A stretch of 64,000 nucleotides of DNA, from the NCBI GenBank assembly GCA_000424365.1, contig AUJT01000009.1, positions 50,984-114,983 on the forward strand, given 5' to 3'. A model generated the notes under the pieces. The model ran no database searches. It had not been told where the DNA came from and saw only the letters and a program-made list of their open reading frames with translations. Shown here piece after piece: positions 52,715 through 62,007 of the stretch. Each line of letters starts with the position of its first letter. Position 1 is the first letter of the stretch. The DNA comes from Lachnospiraceae bacterium NK4A144. GTDB lineage: Bacteria; Bacillota; Clostridia; Lachnospirales; Lachnospiraceae. A program made the translations under genes and the position numbers.

Positions 52715-53374
52715 TCATGCTCCAAGCATCTTAAACCGAACCTTTTTTTCCACGATATTTCCGATCACAGAAACAGGCACCAGCATGGTGATGTAAAAAA
52801 TAACCAGCATACACAATGCTTCTGTCGTGTTGTAATAAAGTCCTATCAGATCCTTTGCCGTAAACATGAGATCCATCAGACTTATCGCGGAAAAAACGCT
52901 GGTTTCTTTTAGTAAAAAGATGACATTTGCGACCGTCGCAGGAACGCTCAGCGCAAATGCCTCGGGAAGAATGACATTTATAAAGAGCTGTTTTCTCGTC
53001 ATTCCAAGTGCCAGAGCACTTTCTGTCTGTGATGCCGGAACGGAGTCCAGTCCGCTCCGGAAGCCCTCAGCCATGTAACTGCCGCCGAGAAGCCCCAGTC
53101 CCAATGCACCACAAACATTTGCCGGGATCGCTATTCCGATCTTTGGAATTCCAAAGTACAAGAAAAACAATTGTACAAGGAGCGGAGTATTACGAAACAG
53201 CTCTATGTAAACTCCTGCTATTTTGCTAAAGACCGGAATCCTGAAATGGATCAGAAAAGCAACTATGACCCCAAGTACCAGTGAGATCCCTATTCCTATA
53301 AAGCCAATCCTTATCGTCAGGAAAAAAGCTTCTATATATCTTGGTAAATATGAAAGGATAACTTCTGTATCCAT
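52715..53374 (-). CDS. Amino acid ABC transporter permease
   Basis: A 219-residue permease with about five helices. SALALGMTRKQLFINVILPE is the contact loop for the ATPase, and FRNTPLLVQLFFLYFG is the conserved signature of this family. It follows the binding-protein gene by 2 bases and is coupled with the next permease. Two different permeases make this a heterodimeric importer. Confidence 0.91.
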   Translation of the reverse strand: MDTEVILSYLPRYIEAFFLTIRIGFIGIGISLVLGVIVAFLIHFRIPVFSKIAGVYIELFRNTPLLVQLFFLYFGIPKIGIAIPANVCGALGLGLLGGSYMAEGFRSGLDSVPASQTESALALGMTRKQLFINVILPEAFALSVPATVANVIFLLKETSVFSAISLMDLMFTAKDLIGLYYNTTEALCMLVIFYITMLVPVSVIGNIVEKKVRFKMLGA

Positions 53375-53376
53375 AC

Positions 53377-54255
53377 TTACTCTACCTTGCCGCCCTCTAC
53401 TACAAGTGTTTCCTCATAATCTGCGCCGTATGTATCAATAAGAGTTGCCTCATAATCAGCATGGAAGAAATTCTCTTTTCCAAGGCTCTCGATCTCGCCG
53501 TTGATCCAGTCAAGAAGGGAGCTGTTGCCCTTAGATACTGCCGGTGCGATAGTGTCCTGACTTCCAAGAGAAGGGATACCTACTACATAACCTGCATTCT
53601 CTTTTGCATATGCGATAACCTCTGTATTGTCATTTGCCCATGCAACTCCGGTGCCGTTCTCAAAAGCAGTCTTTGCTGTTGCATAAGTATCAAATTTCTG
53701 AAGCTTGATATCCGGATATTCTTTCTCAAGATATGTCTCTGCTGTTGTTCCGGAAATAACGATCACCTGATCATCTGCTGTGATCTGTGACAGATCTTCA
53801 ATAACATTGTCCTCATGGGATACAACGCCAAGCGCAACATTCATATACGGAAGAGCGAAATCAACTTTCTCGGCTCTCTCCTCTGTAACGGTGAAGTTTG
53901 CTAATACGATATCAACCTTTCCTGTCTCAAGATACTCAACTCTGCTGGCAGCCTCTGTTGAAACATAATTTATATCAACTCCGAGGTCTTTTCCGAGGCG
54001 CTCTGCCAGATAGACATCATAGCCCTGATATTCACCATTTTCATCTACATATCCAAATGGATTCTTGTCTGAAAATACTCCGATATTGATGGTTCCGCTT
54101 TCCTTTATCTCATCAAGTGTACGGTAAACCTTCTTTGATTCTCCTGCCTGTGCACTTTCCGAGCCGTTCTTGGCTGAGCCGCATCCTGTGATAGAAAGTG
54201 CTGCGAGTCCAAGTGTAAGAGTTCCTGCGATAAATCTTCTAACGATTTTATTCAT
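53377..54255 (-). CDS. Amino-acid-binding lipoprotein (SBP family 3)
   Basis: A 292-residue lipoprotein. The lipobox SITGC is near residues 21-25. The family 3 fold begins with TINIGVFSDKNPFGYVDENG and includes VDIVLANFTVTEERAEKVDF. The Asp of LANFTVTEERAE and the Arg-binding-type pocket favour a polar amino acid; transport of Glu/Gln/Asp or cystine is possible. GGGAGGAG precedes the ATG. It is the first gene of the operon. Confidence 0.9.
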   Translation of the reverse strand: MNKIVRRFIAGTLTLGLAALSITGCGSAKNGSESAQAGESKKVYRTLDEIKESGTINIGVFSDKNPFGYVDENGEYQGYDVYLAERLGKDLGVDINYVSTEAASRVEYLETGKVDIVLANFTVTEERAEKVDFALPYMNVALGVVSHEDNVIEDLSQITADDQVIVISGTTAETYLEKEYPDIKLQKFDTYATAKTAFENGTGVAWANDNTEVIAYAKENAGYVVGIPSLGSQDTIAPAVSKGNSSLLDWINGEIESLGKENFFHADYEATLIDTYGADYEETLVVEGGKVE

Positions 54256-54424
54256 AATTCTCCTCCCATAAACTAAAGTCTATGACTGACGAAATGTCGT
54301 TTCATCAATTCATATTAGTTAAGTATGAATAAATACTATCAACCTATCGCCGATCTGAAAAATCATTAAATCTAATCACCGGTGATAAATAATGATTATT
54401 GCAAAAGCTATTACGTCATTAACG

Positions 54425-54472
54425 CAAAAATTTCCACAACTCTGATCTTGATCGAGTTGTGGAAATTCTATA
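54425..54472 (-). terminator. Hairpin terminator, family A
   Basis: AAATTTCCACAACTC (54428-54442) pairs with GAGTTGTGGAAATT (54454-54467). It follows the surface protein gene on the minus strand. Confidence 0.9.
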
Positions 54473-54473
54473 T

Positions 54474-56072
54474 TCACTGATTAACTTTTAATCTTGTCTT
54501 GTAGACTGCTGCGCCTTTCTCGGCACCATAGATCATCTTGATCTTTGTTGATCCTTTCTTGAGAATCTTTATCTTGCCTGTTTTGCTTTCAACTGTGGCA
54601 ACTTTCGTATTAGTCGATACATAGGACGTCGGTTTATTTACCAGATCTTTCTGATTCGTGATAAAACTCGAAGCCTCCAGCGTGTCTCCGACTTTCAGGT
54701 CCGTAACTTTTGTCTTTACTATCGGCTTCTCGGTCTTGATCTCCTGCTCCTCAATCTTAGACCATACACCGCCTTTAACCTTCCTGAAAAGCGATACTTT
54801 CACCTTTCCGGATCTCTTTACTCTGATCTTTCCTTTTCTGGTCACTCTCGCGATCTTTCTCTGAGCCTTGTCCTCTACCTTGAACCTATACTTATAACCG
54901 GACTCTCCGTATTTACTGAATAATTTTGTAATACTCGACTTATTCTTAACTACAAGTGTTATTGCATTTTCGGATACGGTTGCCTGTGAACTATCCAACC
55001 ATCTTGCATATAATATTATATTTTCATTTATTTCAAATGTTTCATTCTCTACATAATTAGTCCCTGTTCCATCCGCATTTGTATTCCATCCACCAAAGGA
55101 TTTGTCTGTTTTAGCAAGGTTTCCTGTATTACCGAGAACAGTAACTGTCGTCCCGCTAGAATATGAAGTCATATCTGTTGGAACTGTACCGCTTGTAGCA
55201 CCGTTACCATCATAAATTACGGAGTAGGAAGCTGCTATTATTCTTGCACATTTCTTAGATACTTTATACCCCCCGGATACCTCATCCAACGGAACCCAAT
55301 CCAAACTATCTTCCGATTGCAAACCATCTATTCCGTCACCAAGTCTTATCAAACTACAATTAATTCCCCTTTTATTTCCACCCGCTGTTGTTGACCATGC
55401 CTGCATAGTTCCGCCTGTTACTGACAGATATCCAGTTGAAGCAAATCCACTTTCTTTACCAATGCATGTTACATTTCCACCACTGATAATCGTTGCCTCG
55501 TTATCATCCTCTGTTGAAGAATTAGAAACATTAATTCCATAATTATTAGTACCAGTACACCTAATATTACCTCTGAGTATTCGTAAATTACAGTTAGTTG
55601 AAAACCCGTTACTTACTCCTGTTACATTAAGGCTAGCAGAATCATTATCCCCTTTAATTGTACATTTTTTGGATGTATCTGGGGAAACAACTATTGCATT
55701 GCCGTCACTTGCAATCAGCCTATTACTTCCCTTAAAAATTATTGTCACGTCATGATTATACCTATACACAGATATAGTCGCCTTAGATGACCATGCTCCA
55801 CTTTCAGGGCCATATTCATGTATTGTACCAATGCTTTCGAAGTTATCAAGTGTTAACGTATGCGTATCTTTATCAAACGTCGCTGTACCAGTACTTCCAG
55901 AAACTGAACCTCCATCCGTTAAGTTCGTGGTACCCACCCATACGCCACCTGTATTCTTCGGAATATCTTCTGCTTTTACTGTTAAACTCATTTCCGGCAT
56001 AAGCGAAAGCACAAGCACGAAAAACAATACTGCGCTTAGTAACTTCCTTCCCAGTCGTCTTTTGTTCTTCAT
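54474..56072 (-). CDS. Surface protein with InlB-type repeat
   Basis: A 532-residue exported protein. A signal peptide (1-35) ends near VKA. The N-terminal region is a beta-helix-like domain with short variable strands (about 40-280), probably carbohydrate-binding. Residues about 285-365 fit the Listeria-Bacteroides repeat (YDGNGATSGTVPTDM, then GGWNTNADGTGTNYV, then ILYARW). The last 150 residues are lysine-rich Ig-like modules (Big_2-like, TSYVSTNTKVATVESKTGK). AGGAGG precedes the ATG. No LPXTG motif; attachment may be non-covalent. Confidence 0.83.
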   Translation of the reverse strand: MKNKRRLGRKLLSAVLFFVLVLSLMPEMSLTVKAEDIPKNTGGVWVGTTNLTDGGSVSGSTGTATFDKDTHTLTLDNFESIGTIHEYGPESGAWSSKATISVYRYNHDVTIIFKGSNRLIASDGNAIVVSPDTSKKCTIKGDNDSASLNVTGVSNGFSTNCNLRILRGNIRCTGTNNYGINVSNSSTEDDNEATIISGGNVTCIGKESGFASTGYLSVTGGTMQAWSTTAGGNKRGINCSLIRLGDGIDGLQSEDSLDWVPLDEVSGGYKVSKKCARIIAASYSVIYDGNGATSGTVPTDMTSYSSGTTVTVLGNTGNLAKTDKSFGGWNTNADGTGTNYVENETFEINENIILYARWLDSSQATVSENAITLVVKNKSSITKLFSKYGESGYKYRFKVEDKAQRKIARVTRKGKIRVKRSGKVKVSLFRKVKGGVWSKIEEQEIKTEKPIVKTKVTDLKVGDTLEASSFITNQKDLVNKPTSYVSTNTKVATVESKTGKIKILKKGSTKIKMIYGAEKGAAVYKTRLKVNQ

Positions 56073-56188
56073 AGATTATTTTCCTCCTTCTAGTACAATA
56101 ATCTCTCGGAATCTCTAAGCCTCTCTTTATCAGGCTCTAAAACTCCATTTTTATAAAAATCCCCCACTTTTTTTGATAAAAAAAGCTT

Positions 56189-57830
56189 GACAAGCTTTCC
56201 AAAAAATGCGGCGCTTCGCGCCTATTGATCAATAAGAACCGTTTTTTGCGGCGGCATATATTTTTCAATGCGGAGGCGTTTTTTATGTTACCTATTAACT
56301 GCGGTAGTCACTCTGACTACCAAGATTTTGTTGTTCGTAATCTTCGTAAATATTACCCTGATCCAAATGCTCTTGCTCGTTCAACTTGGGATATCATTGA
56401 ACGCTTTTGGAATCTTGACCTTTCCTTTACCGATGAACTTCTAAAGTGCAAATACTCTAAATATGGACCTGCTCCAAGAACTCCTTCATGCATGCATCGT
56501 TCTTATCTCCTGTCAATTGATTTCAAGGTTACTTCATTAACAGAATGGGCTGCACAACTTAAAATCAATCCTCTTTATGCCATTCTTAGCGGTTTTAATG
56601 TTGGCGATACTCCAGGCGTCGGTACTTTTTATGATTTCATTAACCGGCTTTGGGATTCTGATGAAGATCATCTTTCACCGCATATCCATCCTCTAAAAGA
56701 AAAGGTTATAAAGCCCAAAAAGAAAGGCTCAAAGGCTGATCCTATTGAAAAAGTTACGGTTGCCGGACTTCTTCCTCAACTCGAAAAAACTATATTTCAA
56801 TTGGATTCACAACCATATGCTTCTCTTTTCAAAATTTATAAAAAGGAATTCCTCGATGTATCTGTTTCTAAAGGTTTAATCAATCCAGGATCGCTCGCTT
56901 TGGCAGGCGATGGTACTCCTGTTGTAACATCTCACAGGGAACGTAAGAAACGTATCTGCAACTGCGCTGACAACGGGATTACTGACTGCAAATGTGACAG
57001 ATATTTTTCACAGCCTGACTGTGACATAGGCTGGGATTCTTCCCGTGACTGTTTCTATCATGGCTATGATTTATATATGCTGGTTGATTCTGGCTCTGAA
57101 AGTGATCTTCCTATATTTCCTCATTTTTCATGTGCATCTATGCATGATTCACATGGCTTTTTGCATGCTTTTTTCCGCTTTAAGAGTTTTTTACCTGACT
57201 ATAAGGTTTCGAAGCTTCTTTTGGATTCTGCCCATGATGCAATGCCTTACTACGAATACTGCCGTAAGGCAGGCATTACACCTTTTATTGATTTAAATGG
57301 TAAAGGTGGTGTAAAGCTTCCGTATAAGAACGACTTCACTATAGGTGAAGACGGTGTTCCTGTCTGTATGAAAGGTCTTCGCATGAACCACGACGGCTCA
57401 GAGCCTTCAAAACACAGACTAAAATTCCGCTGTCCACTTACCAGTAGAAAAAATGGCTGTTCATGTGATAATCCCTGCTCCAAATCAAAGTATGGCAGGA
57501 CTGTTCATGTTGCCATGAAAGATAATCCAAGGCTTTTTAACATACCGTCACGTGATAGCGCTGAATGGAAAAATGCATATAATGCAAGAACTTCTGCAGA
57601 ACGTTCAAATAAACGTGAGAAACTGGACTTCAGATTGGAAGACGGCAGACACCGTTCTACTAAAATGTGGTACTGCCGTCTTTATCACATCCTAATGCTA
57701 CAGCATTTGGATGCATGGGATCTGCCCTTCGAATCTACCCTTGCAAAGTTGATTTTGAGTGCGGCATAATCCTAAAGACTATAATACCATTTTTTGAAAC
57801 ATAGTGTCAGCTATGTTTGTTTCTCATGCC
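56189..57830 (+). mobile_element. Insertion sequence with one transposase gene (ends approximate)
   Basis: The transposase gene at 56285 is bounded by sequences with loose inverted similarity: AGCTTGACAAGCTTTCC with AAAAAATG on the left (near 56189-56215) and the reverse of CATTTTTTGAAACATAG on the right (near 57789-57815). No target duplication could be fixed, so the ends are approximate. Confidence 0.5.
56285..57769 (+). CDS. DDE transposase (IS1182/IS5-like)
   Basis: A 494-residue transposase. The catalytic Asp residues are likely in LALAGDGTPV and LLLDSAHDAMPY, and the Glu in NARTSAERSNKREKLD, which matches the Y-R-E signature spacing (R, E, K) of IS4/IS5/IS1182-type enzymes. A cysteine-rich insert (CNCADNGITDCKCDRY, then CGCSCD-like CSCDNPCSKSK) lies between, perhaps a zinc finger. 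GGAGG lies eight bases ahead of the ATG at 56285. It appears intact. The long frame from the TTG at 56225 is not needed. Confidence 0.85.
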   Translation: MLPINCGSHSDYQDFVVRNLRKYYPDPNALARSTWDIIERFWNLDLSFTDELLKCKYSKYGPAPRTPSCMHRSYLLSIDFKVTSLTEWAAQLKINPLYAILSGFNVGDTPGVGTFYDFINRLWDSDEDHLSPHIHPLKEKVIKPKKKGSKADPIEKVTVAGLLPQLEKTIFQLDSQPYASLFKIYKKEFLDVSVSKGLINPGSLALAGDGTPVVTSHRERKKRICNCADNGITDCKCDRYFSQPDCDIGWDSSRDCFYHGYDLYMLVDSGSESDLPIFPHFSCASMHDSHGFLHAFFRFKSFLPDYKVSKLLLDSAHDAMPYYEYCRKAGITPFIDLNGKGGVKLPYKNDFTIGEDGVPVCMKGLRMNHDGSEPSKHRLKFRCPLTSRKNGCSCDNPCSKSKYGRTVHVAMKDNPRLFNIPSRDSAEWKNAYNARTSAERSNKREKLDFRLEDGRHRSTKMWYCRLYHILMLQHLDAWDLPFESTLAKLILSAA

Positions 57831-57992
57831 ATTTTTTTTTCGTTCATAAGGTAATATAAACTTTTCAATGTACGGTACCGGGATTTGCCGGCATGATCAA
57901 TCAGAATTCCGAGAGATCATTACATTTTGTTTGCTGTTATTGATAAAGAGCTTTTCACATAATCATTTTTCTGACACCAATATCACAAAAAA

Positions 57993-58037
57993 ACCGTCGA
58001 ATCGGACAGGGCATAAAGCCCCGTCCGATTCGACGGT
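57993..58037. terminator. Large GC-rich hairpin
   Basis: ACCGTCGAATCGGAC (57993-58007) pairs perfectly with GTCCGATTCGACGGT (58023-58037), with an inner GGGC/GCCC. An A-run precedes it, so it could stop minus-strand transcription, but no gene there needs it. Confidence 0.7.
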
Positions 58038-58090
58038 ATATCCATCATCTATATATACGTTTTTTATATAAAAAAGAGCGCAGTTATCTA

Positions 58091-58166
58091 CTGTGCTGTG
58101 CTGTGCTGTGCTGTGCTGTGCTGTGCTGTGCTGTGCTGTGCTGTGCTGTGCTGTGCTGTGCTGTGC
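58091..58166. repeat. Microsatellite (CTGTG)15
   Basis: Fifteen exact copies of CTGTG from 58091 to 58165, then a further C. The unit is five bases, so a gain or loss would shift any reading frame or promoter spacing across it. Confidence 0.95.
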
Positions 58167-58411
58167 AAATTGTCCGTCTATTCTGCATATCTGTCAAGCC
58201 CCTCAAAAAATAATCCCCTGCGGTATTTTTATCGGTCAGAATTGCTCGATACATAATAGATCAATTGTCTATATATGTAAATTTATTCCTCCTTTCCCGG
58301 TGAATCACATATCGTGACGCGTGAAGCTTTGTTTTTCCTGTCTATTATTGCCAAAAAGTATGGATAAAGCTAAACTTAACTTGAAAGCACCACGCGGGAA
58401 AGGATATTATC

Positions 58412-60160
58412 ATGCAAAAAATTGGAATCGGTTATGAAAATTATAAAAGAATAATTGATGATGATTGCTATTACGTTGATAAGACACTTTTTATCAGGGA
58501 TATCATAAAAAATGGCGGAATGGTAAATCTTTTCACCCGACCGAGACGTTTCGGCAAGACTCTTGCGCTTTCAATGCTTCGCACCTTTTTTGAGCTTGAA
58601 TATGATTTTGACGGAAATGTAATAGATAAGAAACATTATTTTACCGACAAAAAGATCATGCAGTGCGATGAAGCGATCCTTTCCAAAATGGGCAAATATC
58701 CTGTTATAACCCTTTCTCTAAAATCGGGGAAAAAAGACGATTTCAGAAACGCTTTTCTAAAACTTCGCGAAGATATAATAGGTGAATATGACAGACATAG
58801 CTACTTAACTAAGTCTCCCATGTTGGATGACAAAGATAAAGAGATTTTTCTCAAAATCCTAAATGGTGAGGTCATTTGGGATGAGATAGAGAAGAACATT
58901 TCTGACCAAGAAGAGCTGAAAAGCGCTCTGACTGCTGAGGTCGGAAAGTATTCAACCTCATTAAAAACACTTTCACGTCTTCTTAAGAAACATCACAAAA
59001 CAAACGTGATCATTCTCCTTGATGAATATGATGTTCCTCTTGAAAACGCATATTACTGCGGCTTTTATAAAGAGATGACAGATTTTATCCGCTCACTTTT
59101 TGAGTCTGTGTTAAAAACAAATGACGCTCTTGAACTTGCCGTAGTTACCGGCTGCCTTAGGATCAGCAAAGAAAGCATCTTTACCGGTCTTAATAATTTT
59201 GCGGTAAATTCAATAAGAAGCACTGATTTTGGTGAATACTTCGGTTTTACCCCAACAGAAACTCTCGATATGTTAAAGTCCTATGGTCTTCAAGACAATG
59301 TACAGAATGTCAAAGAATGGTATGACGGATATTTATTTGGAGAATGTGAAGTTTATAATCCATGGAGTGTAACACATTATATTCATGAACATATTAATGC
59401 TCCCACTCGGCTCGCTGAGCCATATTGGTCAAATACTTCTTCAAATTCGATCATCAAAGATATGATAAGGGATGCAGACGATACCGCGAGAGAAGAATTA
59501 GATATACTGATAAATGGCGGTACTATCGAAAAACGTATACATGAAGACATAACTTATGATGATATTCATGCTGAAGCTGATAATCTCTGGAATTTTCTTT
59601 TCTTTACTGGATATCTGCGTAAAGTTTCAGAACGAAAAGACGGAAGAGATATTTATCTTACCCTGCGTATTCCAAATGAAGAGGTCGCTTCAATATATGA
59701 ACACCAACTGAGATTATGGTTCGAAAATACTGTTAAAGAGACGGATCTCAAAGATTTCCATAAAGCTGTACTAAATAAGGACACTGACAAAATGGAAAAT
59801 TTTCTCTGTGATCTCCTGGAAAAAAGCATAAGCACTTTTGACAGTTCCGAAAGTTTCTATCATGGTCTCATGCTGTCTCTTCTCTATGGTGTACCAAGGT
59901 ATTCCCCAAAGTCCAATCGTGAAACCGGTGACGGCAGGGCTGACATTATTCTCTATCCCAACAGGAGAAATGATCCGGCATATATTTTTGAATTTAAGGT
60001 CAGGAAAAAATTTAATGAAATGGAAGATGGACTTAAAGATGCCCTTACTCAGATTAAAGATAAACGATACGAAGATGGCGTACTTGAAGACGGATATATA
60101 GGTTCTGTTTCCTATGGTATATGCTTCTGTAAAAAGAGCTGCATTGTAGCTTTGTTATAA
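58412..60160 (+). CDS. AAA-ATPase-like/DUF1703 nuclease fusion
   Basis: A 582-residue protein. The N-terminal AAA-ATPase_like domain has TRPRRFGKT (42-50, the family's P-loop) and VIILLDEYDVPLENAY. The C-terminal 120 residues form a PD-(D/E)XK nuclease of the DUF1703 type, with D511 in GRADIILYP and E527-x-K529 in IFEFKVRK. These fusions are abundant in Butyrivibrio-like genomes; function is unproved, with mobile-element or defence roles suggested. GGGAAAGGA precedes the ATG. A microsatellite lies about 250 bases upstream. Confidence 0.87.
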   Translation: MQKIGIGYENYKRIIDDDCYYVDKTLFIRDIIKNGGMVNLFTRPRRFGKTLALSMLRTFFELEYDFDGNVIDKKHYFTDKKIMQCDEAILSKMGKYPVITLSLKSGKKDDFRNAFLKLREDIIGEYDRHSYLTKSPMLDDKDKEIFLKILNGEVIWDEIEKNISDQEELKSALTAEVGKYSTSLKTLSRLLKKHHKTNVIILLDEYDVPLENAYYCGFYKEMTDFIRSLFESVLKTNDALELAVVTGCLRISKESIFTGLNNFAVNSIRSTDFGEYFGFTPTETLDMLKSYGLQDNVQNVKEWYDGYLFGECEVYNPWSVTHYIHEHINAPTRLAEPYWSNTSSNSIIKDMIRDADDTAREELDILINGGTIEKRIHEDITYDDIHAEADNLWNFLFFTGYLRKVSERKDGRDIYLTLRIPNEEVASIYEHQLRLWFENTVKETDLKDFHKAVLNKDTDKMENFLCDLLEKSISTFDSSESFYHGLMLSLLYGVPRYSPKSNRETGDGRADIILYPNRRNDPAYIFEFKVRKKFNEMEDGLKDALTQIKDKRYEDGVLEDGYIGSVSYGICFCKKSCIVALL

Positions 60161-60169
60161 GCAACGACT

Positions 60170-60216
60170 AAAAAATTTCCACAACTCAAAATAAATAAGA
60201 GTTGTGGAAATTTTCT
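60170..60216. terminator. Bidirectional hairpin terminator, family A
   Basis: AAAATTTCCACAACTC (60172-60187) pairs perfectly with GAGTTGTGGAAATTTT (60199-60214). It lies between convergent genes. Confidence 0.93.
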
Positions 60217-60255
60217 TTATCCATTCACGGCTGATTATCTTAAAACAGATTTACT

Positions 60256-61698
60256 TTACACATCACAAAACAGATCATCCATGGTTATCACATTATCAAA
60301 TGACCATCTATACTCATTTTCTTTTATTCCGTAAGTGGTGATCAACGTGGTATGAATCGTGCTTTTCTTTGGAATATTATCGCTAAGTAGCCCCTTCCTG
60401 TTTCTTAAGACGAGGTCATAGTCCTTATCAACAACAAAAATGTCGCTATAGAACTTTATCTCACACATATTGACTACATTGTCATTTCGGGAAATTATCA
60501 TATCGATCTGGGTTCCGCGCTCATTTTCTCCGATTTTGGTCCAGGCTGATTCTGACGAACTGATTCCGCTTATTCCAAGCGCTTTTTTAATCTGTGAAAT
60601 ATGATTAAAACAAACATTTTCAAAAGCGTATCCTCGCCAGGTTACAATATTTTGCGATGTAACATTCTGCTGCCAGAATTTTTCCGATAAAGAATTATGA
60701 TTCGCAACAAACTTCAGATAAAACAGACAAAACGGATCGATCAGTTTATAATATTCCTTTCTCTTTCCCTCTCCAAAAGGGTTATAACTCATTACAAAAT
60801 CACTTGCTATCAATCCCTTTAATGCCTTTGACAGCGTTCCACCATCCGAAAATGTTGTTAACTCCGTTAATTCCTGACGTGTATAACCTTTACTCCTGCC
60901 CGCCAACGCTTTCACGATTTTTTTCATTTCTTCAGGATTAGAAAAAATCGAAGAAAACAGTCTGTCGTATTCTAAAAGCAGTTTTGCTCCTTTTGAAAAA
61001 AATAATTCATCTACGTTTTGTGCGAGGCTTTTCCCTCTCTGAAAATAATTCAGATAAAACGGTATTCCTCCAAATATCATGTAGCTTTGAACAACATCAT
61101 ATCTCGAAAGGCTTATTCCTCTGTCTTTTAGAAGCAGCTCGCACTCTAAAAGAGAAAACGGGCTCAGTTTTATTTCATGTGTGACTCTACCATATAATCC
61201 GCCATGGTTATTGATCAGCTTATCCTTGATCCATGAATTTGCGCTTCCTGCAACTATTACCATCACATTTCGATGACATGCCCATCCATTCCAAAATGAC
61301 TCAAACGCTGTAATAAAACCGGATTTTGGGGTATCCATCCATGGAAGTTCATCAAAAAAGATGACCTGTCTCGATCCGTCATCAATGTTTTGCAAATGCA
61401 TTTCAAGCATAAAGAACGCTTCCAGCCAATCCTCAGGCAGATGATCTTTTTCCATTCCCTGAGATATTAGAGAATAATAAAAGGCGCGAAGCTGTTTCTT
61501 TATGGGTCTTTCTTTTGAACTATCCGCCTCTTCTATAGGTGATAGTCCTGCATGTCTGAAGGTGATCCTTCCCTTAAATGTTTCATCAACCAGATATGTT
61601 TTTCCAACTCGCCTACGGCCGTATACCGCTACGAGTTCTGCATTTTTCCCTTTATAGAGTTCCTGAAGTTCCGCTATTTCTCTTTTTCTTCCTATCAT
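60256..61698 (-). CDS. DUF234-type ATPase, paralogue 1
   Basis: About 480 residues. Walker A GRRRVGKT is at residues 27-34 and Walker B VIFFDELPWMD near 110-120, as in archaeal-type ATPases. A winged helix (SKGYTRQELTELTTFSDGGT) follows. The C-terminal DUF234 region ends in a nuclease-like core, TQIDMIISRNDNVVNMCEIK, with Asp and E-x-K residues. The ATG at 61698 has CGGAG upstream; the GTG at 61722 is the alternative. A strong promoter with a palindromic operator lies upstream, and a 33-bp-spaced repeat array beyond it. Confidence 0.85.
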   Translation of the reverse strand: MIGRKREIAELQELYKGKNAELVAVYGRRRVGKTYLVDETFKGRITFRHAGLSPIEEADSSKERPIKKQLRAFYYSLISQGMEKDHLPEDWLEAFFMLEMHLQNIDDGSRQVIFFDELPWMDTPKSGFITAFESFWNGWACHRNVMVIVAGSANSWIKDKLINNHGGLYGRVTHEIKLSPFSLLECELLLKDRGISLSRYDVVQSYMIFGGIPFYLNYFQRGKSLAQNVDELFFSKGAKLLLEYDRLFSSIFSNPEEMKKIVKALAGRSKGYTRQELTELTTFSDGGTLSKALKGLIASDFVMSYNPFGEGKRKEYYKLIDPFCLFYLKFVANHNSLSEKFWQQNVTSQNIVTWRGYAFENVCFNHISQIKKALGISGISSSESAWTKIGENERGTQIDMIISRNDNVVNMCEIKFYSDIFVVDKDYDLVLRNRKGLLSDNIPKKSTIHTTLITTYGIKENEYRWSFDNVITMDDLFCDV

Positions 61699-61782
61699 AT
61701 CGATCTCCGGGCTTAGATACACTTACTGATGACACAAATTGCTTCTTAATAAGGTTTATCCAATTCTACTGTTACTAATCCG

Positions 61783-61811
61783 ATTTTATTTTTTCGATAA
61801 CCAGCTGTCAA
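61783..61811 (-). promoter_or_regulatory. Strong promoter of DUF234 paralogue 1
   Basis: TTGACA (61806-61811, minus strand) and TAAAAT (61783-61788) are spaced exactly 17 bases. The -35 end overlaps one arm of the CAGCTG palindrome. Confidence 0.8.
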
Positions 61812-61868
61812 TCACAAAAATATTATTTTCCAGCTGGTTATTGTAGTTTTTAATCAGATAATCAGCTG
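61797..61868. promoter_or_regulatory. Palindromic operator array over the promoter
   Basis: ATAACCAGCTG (61797-61807) is repeated inverted as CAGCTGGTTAT (61831-61841), with a 23-base gap. A third, related half-site GATAATCAGCTG lies at 61857-61868. Overlap with the -35 element suggests repression. Confidence 0.75.
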
Positions 61869-61925
61869 AAATTTAATATTTTTGTTTTTCGTAACTGATC
61901 ATCTTGTTTTTGGGTCATTTCGGAA

Positions 61926-62007
61926 CTGACTTTTTAAAAGGAATTTTTATATTATTACTGTCATTTTTTAAAGGATTTATCTTTCAATTATTGACATTTT
62001 TAAAAGG
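61926..62007 (-). repeat. Three iterons with exact 33-bp period, second array
   Basis: Motif CCTTTTAAAAATGACAG on the minus strand, copies ending at 61941 (with AGTCAG variant), 61974 and 62007. The first copy in transcription order encodes the final residues of the DUF234 gene at 61984. The array reads toward paralogue 1, the same orientation as at 29856-29970. Confidence 0.85.

Larger units (their letters stand above)
57770..58411. other. Long intergenic stretch with hairpin and microsatellite
   Basis: These 642 bases have no credible gene. They hold the right end of the IS, a large hairpin (57993-58037), a (CTGTG)15 repeat (58091-58165) and the leader of the nuclease gene at 58412. Short open frames here are made by the repeat. 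Confidence 0.65.

Noticed and set aside
57868..58071. 67-codon frame downstream of the IS
   Set aside because: It spans the large hairpin at 57993-58037 and has no ribosome site or recognisable domain.
58093..58317. 74-codon frame rich in Leu-Cys-Cys-Ala-Val
   Set aside because: It is simply the translated CTGTG microsatellite with a short tail; no ribosome site.
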